17,426 nucleotides of DNA from CAZPAN01 sp964428485 (GTDB lineage Bacteria; Actinomycetota; Coriobacteriia; Coriobacteriales; CADBOM01), in contig CAYRYP010000028.1 in NCBI GenBank assembly GCA_964428485.1, forward strand, positions 1 through 17,426, read 5' to 3'. The notes below the pieces were generated by a model, which did not search any database, was not told the DNA's origin, and saw only the letters and a list, made by a program, of their open reading frames with translations. Of this stretch, positions 12,990 to 17,426 are shown one piece after another. Numbering within the stretch: position 1 is the stretch's first letter; each line of letters begins with the position of its first letter. A program made the translations under genes and the position numbers.

Positions 12990-14108
12990 TCACAGACGCT
13001 CCGCTGCTCCCTTCAAACTTGCCGTTTCCATGCGCACGCGCTTCCTTACCGCCCGAAGCATGGCGATCACGCCCAAAGCCCCCGGCAGAGCCAGAGCGGC
13101 TACGATCACGAACACCCCCGCAACACCAAGATCGGAGAGAGTTGCGCCTAGGGAGCCGAACACGCGAGCGAGAAACCCACCGCTGCTCGCGTCCTCGGAC
13201 ACCGCCTGCCCCGCAGCACTCTCGCCTATCACAGCCTCGCCCGAGGAGATAGCGCCCGAGCTTATGGTCCCGAGCTCCGTCGCCTCCTCTACAACATCAG
13301 CCACAGCCGAGCTCCCGGAGGCCTCACCCGTGCTCGCTGCGTAGGACTCCGCCATCGCGGTTGCAGCAGAGGGAAGCGCGAAATCCCAGGAATCGACCGA
13401 CACTGCAACTGCGTTCGCAGACTGGCTGCTAACCTCTGTGTCCTCGCCAGCATCAACCAATCGAGACGCTATCCCCAAAAGTGAGGAGGGATCGGTGTAC
13501 TTGCCGTTCACCCTGAGGCTCACGTGCACATGAGGTGCCTGCGTCGAGGAGTCCCCCGTGGCAGCGAGTGTGCCGAGAACCTGCCCGGCCTTGACAGAGT
13601 CACCCTCTGAGACCGCAGCCGACGACAACGGCATGACAGTCACAACCCTCCCGTCTCCCATATCGACGGACACGGCGATCGTAGTCGGGGATCCCTTGAT
13701 CTCGGAAGTCGGAACCTTCCCGGAAAAACTCACCTTACCCTGCACCGGGGAGGTCACGTCGGAACCGCTTTTCATCCCAAGATCCACCCCGCTGTGGCGG
13801 CGGCTTTCCCCGGTATCGGAGACATAACTGTCCCCGAAGCCCAGGAGCACTTCGTCTCCCAAAAGCGCGGCTTCGGCATACCCGACAGGAATAACGAACA
13901 TGGCGGACGCGATGGAGAGAAGGAGCATGGCGAAGACATAGGCGCTTCGCCGACTCATCCGGGTACTCGTTGCGCGCCGGCTTCCGGAGGGATCAGCCGC
14001 CGCAGCGACAACGCGCCCGGAGGCGTGACAATCCGCAGGTTCCGGGCATGTGAGTATTCGCGAGCGACCGAGGGCGCTCGGCGTCGCAACGTGTCTTGGA
14101 TACATCAT
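12990..14108 (-). CDS. Membrane-anchored M23 (LytM-type) metallopeptidase
   Basis: 372 residues. A hydrophobic segment at about 53-77, preceded by SRR, acts as signal or anchor. The M23 domain (about 90-215) keeps the zinc ligands HSGVD (His105, Asp109) and HVH (193-195), so it should be an active peptidoglycan endopeptidase rather than a degenerate LytM. A Ser/Ala/Glu-rich stalk follows, then a second membrane segment at about 329-351 and a basic tail. The enzyme domain is therefore probably outside the cell, tethered at one or both ends. The start is the ATG at 14106-14108 (or the next codon) with GGAG upstream; the longer GTG-type reading from 14342 would cross the repeat array. A start at 13958 would give a shorter signal peptide but has no Shine-Dalgarno. 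Confidence 0.85.
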   Translation of the reverse strand: MMYPRHVATPSALGRSRILTCPEPADCHASGRVVAAAADPSGSRRATSTRMSRRSAYVFAMLLLSIASAMFVIPVGYAEAALLGDEVLLGFGDSYVSDTGESRRHSGVDLGMKSGSDVTSPVQGKVSFSGKVPTSEIKGSPTTIAVSVDMGDGRVVTVMPLSSAAVSEGDSVKAGQVLGTLAATGDSSTQAPHVHVSLRVNGKYTDPSSLLGIASRLVDAGEDTEVSSQSANAVAVSVDSWDFALPSAATAMAESYAASTGEASGSSAVADVVEEATELGTISSGAISSGEAVIGESAAGQAVSEDASSGGFLARVFGSLGATLSDLGVAGVFVIVAALALPGALGVIAMLRAVRKRVRMETASLKGAAERL

Positions 14109-14148
14109 CTTCTCTCCTCTCCGTCGCTCCACTTGAAGATGATGAATC

Positions 14149-14226
14149 CCGAACCTTTCCGAATCCCATCTGGTTTCCAAACCACACCCAAACCGGATCC
14201 GAACCGTTTCCAACACGTCCGCCAAC
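14149..14226 (-). repeat. Second array of 11-bp direct repeats, upstream of the M23 peptidase
   Basis: Read on the minus strand toward the peptidase gene, the units are GTTGGCGGACG (14216-14226), one extra base, then GTTGGAAACGG, TTCGGATCCGG, TTTGGGTGTGG, TTTGGAAACCA, GATGGGATTCG, GAAAGGTTCGG, down to 14149. Six consecutive units are in exact 11-bp register. The core TTTGGAA.C matches the array before the HAD gene (TTTGGAACCGG). The array ends 40 nt before the peptidase ATG. Confidence 0.75.
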
Positions 14227-14292
14227 CATGCTCTTCTGCAGGATATACCCCATGTTTTCGGCTTAAACCCTGGGTCTTTTGCGGGCGTCGAG

Positions 14293-14298
14293 TATACT
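14293..14298 (+). promoter_or_regulatory. Candidate -10 of the membrane/HEAT protein gene
   Basis: TATACT matches the -10 consensus at five of six positions and lies about 65 nt before the ATG at 14364. The -35 region 17 nt upstream (CTGGGT, 14270-14275) is weak. The site sits in the shared 255-bp region with the divergent M23 peptidase gene. Confidence 0.4.
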
Positions 14299-14363
14299 AG
14301 CTGTTCGTCAGGAGAACCCAACCCAACATCCACCGCGACCATTGGTAGGAAGACAGATCCCAG

Positions 14364-16115
14364 ATGATCACCTTCGAGGACAACATCCCCCGCTCTCTGA
14401 ACTTCGACAACCCATACTTCGTGACAAACCCCGACTGGTACGCCGACGCATACAAGAAGATGGTCGGTCTCTCGCTGTTCCCAGCGTCATTCGGAAACGG
14501 ACTGTTCAACCTTCTTATCGGGATTTGGGTGTGCATCATCGGGTTTGCCTGCATGCTAATCGGGCCCAGCCCATCGCAGTTAAAGCTGGCCTTACCTGTG
14601 GGCATTGTCGCAGGGGCCGTCATCTCAATCCTCTATGTGAGATACATGCATCGAAGGATCCTGTTCCCACGTGGAGGGTGCATGCCTCCGTCGGCGCAGA
14701 AGACCAAGGTCTACCTGTGGCTCGTGCCGATGGTCATCTACATCGCAATAGCTGTGGGGGCAACACTGTTCAACGACCCGCTCTACGTCTCCATTATCGT
14801 CGGCGTGGTGTTCGGCTGCATTGAGCTCGTCGCTTTTGCCAAGTGCAACAAGACCTCCATGATGGGCATCTCGCTTCTGCTAGTAGTAGTGCCCTTCCTG
14901 ATGGCCTATTTTGGCCTCTCCTACTCCTCCGACCCGCTCTATGCGGTAATCCTGGCGTTCCCGAACCTTGGGATAGTACTCGTGCTCTGCGGCACATTGC
15001 ATACCCAAGCCTCCATATCTCCCTCGGCATGGAGGGAAACCCAAGAGAGAGTCCGGCGCTGCCTCGAGGCGAAGAATCCCAGGCGCCGCTTCGTGGGGGC
15101 TGCTTTTCTTTGCAACAACATCGACACCCAACTGCTGCCCGAGTTATTAGAGATGTGCTGGGACGAGAATCGCACCGTAGCCTGCACCGCGCAGATCGCC
15201 GTGGGAAACACCTGGGGCCCAATCCCGCGCGAGGTCCTGCTCCCCTCCCACGCGACCATAACCAGTGAAATGCCCGAGGCACAGGCCAAGATGTACACCG
15301 AGCAGTACTCCGAGCACCGCAACGCCACCGTAAACAGGTGGAAAGAGCATTTTCTGAAAATCGACGAGCTGATCAAAAATATGGTCGAGGAGGAGTCGGA
15401 GTCGGTGGAGCTAATATTCCGCCTGGCCTCCGGAGAAAACATCATGTGCGAGTCGGCGCGCAGCGTCGCCATCCAGATGCTAGGCGCGATGCGCACCCCC
15501 AGGGCCTACGCCATGTTGATGACCCTGCTGCAGCACCGCGATCGTGCCGTCTACTCCGCCGCGATCAGTGGTTTCTACGGAGCGGACAGCAAGGCAATCC
15601 TATATCTCGAGAGGTTCTTCGCGGCGGAATTCCCGTGGCAGAGGATTCGCGCGATGAGGGCTACCCGCAACCTCCTGAACTTCCTCGCGGTAACCGACGT
15701 GGAGGAGCACGCTGTTGCGCAGGCGCTTCTCGAACAGGACATAGACGCCCTGCTGGACACAGACGACACCTGCACCTTCGCCGAGGCCATCACGCTGCTC
15801 CCCTGTGAGGACAAAGAGGACTTCGAAGTGCTGGAGGGCTACTGCACCAATTCTCGCCCGATCATAAGGATCATGGCGCTGTGCTCGATCACCCGTGAGC
15901 GCCCGGAACAGGCCGAACCGTGGGTCGTCCCCGCGCTTGGGGATCGGAGCGCCGCCGTGAGATACGCCGCCATCAAATGCATCGTCAAGCTGCGCCTACC
16001 CGATTCGGAGCGCCTCTTCAGCCGAATGCTGATGGACCCCCATCCCCGCATCGCAAAGCTGGCAGAGGAGTCCATCGCTCGCATCAATATGCTCAGGCGC
16101 CCGATCTCCACCTGA
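14364..16115 (+). CDS. Unrecognised membrane protein with HEAT-like C-terminal repeats
   Basis: 583 residues. I do not recognise a named family. The N-terminal third has six likely membrane helices, at about 47-67, 75-95, 116-136, 139-159, 166-185 and 190-211. From about 220 the protein is soluble and helical. Paired helices near 365-420 (around MLGAMRTPRAYAMLMTLLQH) and 525-575 (around PALGDRSAAVRYAAIKCIVK, then MDPHPRIAKLAEESI) look like HEAT or PBS-type repeats. Such solenoids usually bind proteins, so a membrane-anchored scaffold or sensor is plausible, but this is inference. ATG at 14364, with AGGAAG about 11 nt upstream. It is divergent from the M23 cell-wall peptidase and convergent with the thioesterase gene. 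No catalytic motif is visible. Confidence 0.85.
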   Translation: MITFEDNIPRSLNFDNPYFVTNPDWYADAYKKMVGLSLFPASFGNGLFNLLIGIWVCIIGFACMLIGPSPSQLKLALPVGIVAGAVISILYVRYMHRRILFPRGGCMPPSAQKTKVYLWLVPMVIYIAIAVGATLFNDPLYVSIIVGVVFGCIELVAFAKCNKTSMMGISLLLVVVPFLMAYFGLSYSSDPLYAVILAFPNLGIVLVLCGTLHTQASISPSAWRETQERVRRCLEAKNPRRRFVGAAFLCNNIDTQLLPELLEMCWDENRTVACTAQIAVGNTWGPIPREVLLPSHATITSEMPEAQAKMYTEQYSEHRNATVNRWKEHFLKIDELIKNMVEEESESVELIFRLASGENIMCESARSVAIQMLGAMRTPRAYAMLMTLLQHRDRAVYSAAISGFYGADSKAILYLERFFAAEFPWQRIRAMRATRNLLNFLAVTDVEEHAVAQALLEQDIDALLDTDDTCTFAEAITLLPCEDKEDFEVLEGYCTNSRPIIRIMALCSITRERPEQAEPWVVPALGDRSAAVRYAAIKCIVKLRLPDSERLFSRMLMDPHPRIAKLAEESIARINMLRRPIST

Positions 16116-16167
16116 TGGCTCGACGCCGGGTTGCTCCTTAGCACGCGGAAATTTAGAGCGCGCGGCT

Positions 16168-16683
16168 TTAGATCTCTATAAACTCCGGGGTTTCCCGCGG
16201 GTCGTCAAAGTAGTAGACGACCCCCTCCTCTCCCCCGACGTCTTCTGGACGCATCATCGCAAAGCGCCCGAACGCCTCTGCCGCGATCGTGCCGTCTTCG
16301 AGAATGATCTGGCCTCTCGCATCGTAGGTGCGAGTGCGCAGCTTCTCAATCCAGGCGATGCCGCGCATCGGCTTGCCTATCGGAACGGGCTTGCGGAACT
16401 TGACGGATAGTTCCATGGTCACCGAGACAATCTCGGGCCTGCTCACCAGGATTGCGCGATTGAGCAGCTCGTCCATGACGGTAGAGATCACACCGCCGTG
16501 CAGTCTATCCGGGAAGCTCTGCAGCACCTCTGTCGGCAGCAGTTCCACGGCGATCTTGCCGTCCTCCAGGTTGTAGAACCTCGCATGGAAGCTGTGCGGG
16601 TTATCCTTTCCGCAGACGAGACAGTGCGATGCTATCTGCTGAACCCCCACAATCCTGTGTTTTTCGATCTCGTGCTTAGCCAT
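16168..16683 (-). CDS. Hotdog-fold thioesterase, PaaI-like
   Basis: 171 residues. The region around FPDRLHGGVISTVMDELLNRA (listed by position, residues 57-77) is the hotdog helix of PaaI/4HBT acyl-CoA thioesterases, with HGG at 62-64 and an acidic Asp71-Glu72 pair. VTMELSVKFRKPVPIG is the following beta-strand block. The N-terminus carries CLVCG (21-25), common in a PaaI-like subgroup that starts with a CxxCG element. The probable reaction is hydrolysis of an acyl-CoA; the substrate is unknown. The start is the ATG at 16681-16683 with GGAGG 5 nt upstream; the longer reading from 16737 lacks such a site. Single gene, convergent with the HEAT-like protein gene, 52 nt between stops. Confidence 0.87.
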   Translation of the reverse strand: MAKHEIEKHRIVGVQQIASHCLVCGKDNPHSFHARFYNLEDGKIAVELLPTEVLQSFPDRLHGGVISTVMDELLNRAILVSRPEIVSVTMELSVKFRKPVPIGKPMRGIAWIEKLRTRTYDARGQIILEDGTIAAEAFGRFAMMRPEDVGGEEGVVYYFDDPRETPEFIEI

Positions 16684-16815
16684 CTTTCCCTCCAGCGCCG
16701 GATTGCGCCCGGCTTGGCCCACGGCCCGTGACGCCATCCGCGCGAGCCGATCCTTCGAACATGCTAAACTCTAACCTCGTTGAACCTTCAAGCTAACACG
16801 CGAAAGGCGGCCGTC

Positions 16816-17382
16816 ATGGAATCTATTAACGAGCCGATCCTGGCAAACGATGAGGAGCTGGTCGATCTCGACCTTGACGAGGAGCTGGCCAGCATCCTGT
16901 TCTACGCCCTGGACGAGGCGTGCAGCAAGATATCCGACGAGGAGGAGCTCGTCCCATTCACCGTGATACTCGCCGGTGAGGACCTGTTCTTCGATTCGCA
17001 CCCATACGAGGACGAGCAGGAGTGTTACGACTCGGCGGCGGAGTCGGTTAACATGATCGCACACCTCGCGGATGCCTATGTCTTCTGCTACGACGGCTTC
17101 ATCGATACCGACGACGAAGAGCATGACATGATCATTGCAGAGCTCGGCCGCAAGTATGAGGACGACGCCGTGGCCTATGGACTCGTCTACGAGAAGAACG
17201 AGGAGGAGAACACGGTCGCCTTCGACGAGGGCTTGATAGCGCTCGGAGAGGTGGACAATCTCTTCGATCCCGACCAAGTTGCAGCGGCCGAGGCAATCCA
17301 AGCCGCATATGCCGAAGCCGCGGCAGCAGAAGCCGACTCCGAAGCGGATGTCGACGACGAAGAGAGATCAGAAGAGGGCTAG
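16816..17382 (+). CDS. Very acidic hypothetical protein
   Basis: 188 residues, extremely rich in Asp and Glu, with no signal peptide or membrane segment. The central part (about 20-150) looks folded: alternating hydrophobic and acidic blocks such as LASILFYALDEAC, PFTVILAGEDLFF and AYVFCYDGFI. The last 35 residues are an Ala/Glu/Asp low-complexity tail. I do not recognise the family and assign no function. The start is the ATG at 16816 with AAGGCGG a few nt upstream; a TTG at 16780 is rejected. It is divergent from the thioesterase gene, and the short gap between them holds only weak promoter-like sequence. Confidence 0.8.
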   Translation: MESINEPILANDEELVDLDLDEELASILFYALDEACSKISDEEELVPFTVILAGEDLFFDSHPYEDEQECYDSAAESVNMIAHLADAYVFCYDGFIDTDDEEHDMIIAELGRKYEDDAVAYGLVYEKNEEENTVAFDEGLIALGEVDNLFDPDQVAAAEAIQAAYAEAAAAEADSEADVDDEERSEEG

Positions 17383-17396
17383 TCCAGCTCGTTTAC

Positions 17397-17426
17397 ATGG
17401 AAGCAGGAGGCGCCGGCGACGTTCCA
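17397..17426 (+). CDS. Possible start of a further gene, cut by the window end
   Basis: An ATG at 17397 opens ten codons (MEAGGAGDVP) to the window edge. No Shine-Dalgarno stands at a normal distance. The GGAGG at about 17406 could instead serve a start just beyond the window. Nothing more can be said. Confidence 0.2.
   Translation, partial: MEAGGAGDVP

Noticed and set aside
14109..14342. N-terminal extension of the M23 peptidase to 14342
   Set aside because: It crosses the repeat array and the opposing promoter; the ATG at 14106-14108 has a good Shine-Dalgarno.
16116..16167. Hairpin between the HEAT-like gene and the thioesterase (about GCGCGC/GCGTGC)
   Set aside because: One wobble pair in a short stem with an 11-nt loop and no T-run; too weak to call a terminator.
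1..17426. tRNA or rRNA genes, CRISPR arrays, insertion sequences, prophage or toxin-antitoxin pairs
   Set aside because: No cloverleaf-like sequence, spaced repeats, transposase-like frames or terminal inverted repeats were seen; the 11-bp units are tandem without spacers and far too short for CRISPR.

Overview
The window is a high-GC bacterial chromosomal segment. It looks like an anaerobic actinobacterium of the class Coriobacteriia (Eggerthella, Olsenella and Atopobium relatives). That placement is an inference from three things: high GC with actinobacterial-looking housekeeping proteins, an [FeFe]-hydrogenase with its own flavoprotein partner (a strict-anaerobe trait), and a TTGTCCACA-type DnaA box. 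Nothing in the window suggests phage, plasmid, insertion sequence, CRISPR, tRNA or rRNA content.

Layout. 1-1390, minus strand: the translation operon infC-rpmI-rplT. Its leader is structured and ends in a terminator-like hairpin, and infC appears to use an AUU start codon. 1673-4217, minus strand: purA followed by a MalY/PatB-type PLP C-S lyase that is translationally close-coupled to it. 4416-8260, plus strand: a two-gene hydrogenase operon. The first gene fuses a NuoF-type [4Fe-4S] domain directly to a GltD-like FAD/NAD(P)H oxidoreductase. The second is a complete multi-cluster [FeFe]-hydrogenase. A strong terminator follows.

8364-12930: replication and ribosome genes. On the minus strand lie rpsF-ssb-rpsR-rplI and dnaB, split by a plus-strand HAD phosphatase gene. 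The 400-bp dnaB/HAD intergenic region is AT-rich. It carries two strong DnaA-box matches and an array of 11-bp direct repeats. 12990-14363: a membrane-anchored M23 (LytM) peptidase, minus strand, whose upstream region carries a second, related array of 11-bp repeats. 14364-16115, plus strand: an unrecognised protein with six predicted membrane segments and a HEAT-like helical C-terminus. 16168-16683, minus strand: a hotdog-fold (PaaI-like) thioesterase. 16816-17382, plus strand: a very acidic hypothetical protein.

Main points of interest: (a) the two related 11-bp repeat arrays, each reading toward the gene it precedes, suggest an uncharacterised small regulon joining the HAD gene and the cell-wall peptidase gene; (b) the hydrogenase/GltD-fusion pair looks like an NAD(P)-linked hydrogenase without the usual HydB/HydC subunits; (c) the DnaA boxes beside dnaB; (d) the infC leader and AUU start. 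Functions come from reading motifs by eye; no database search was run.
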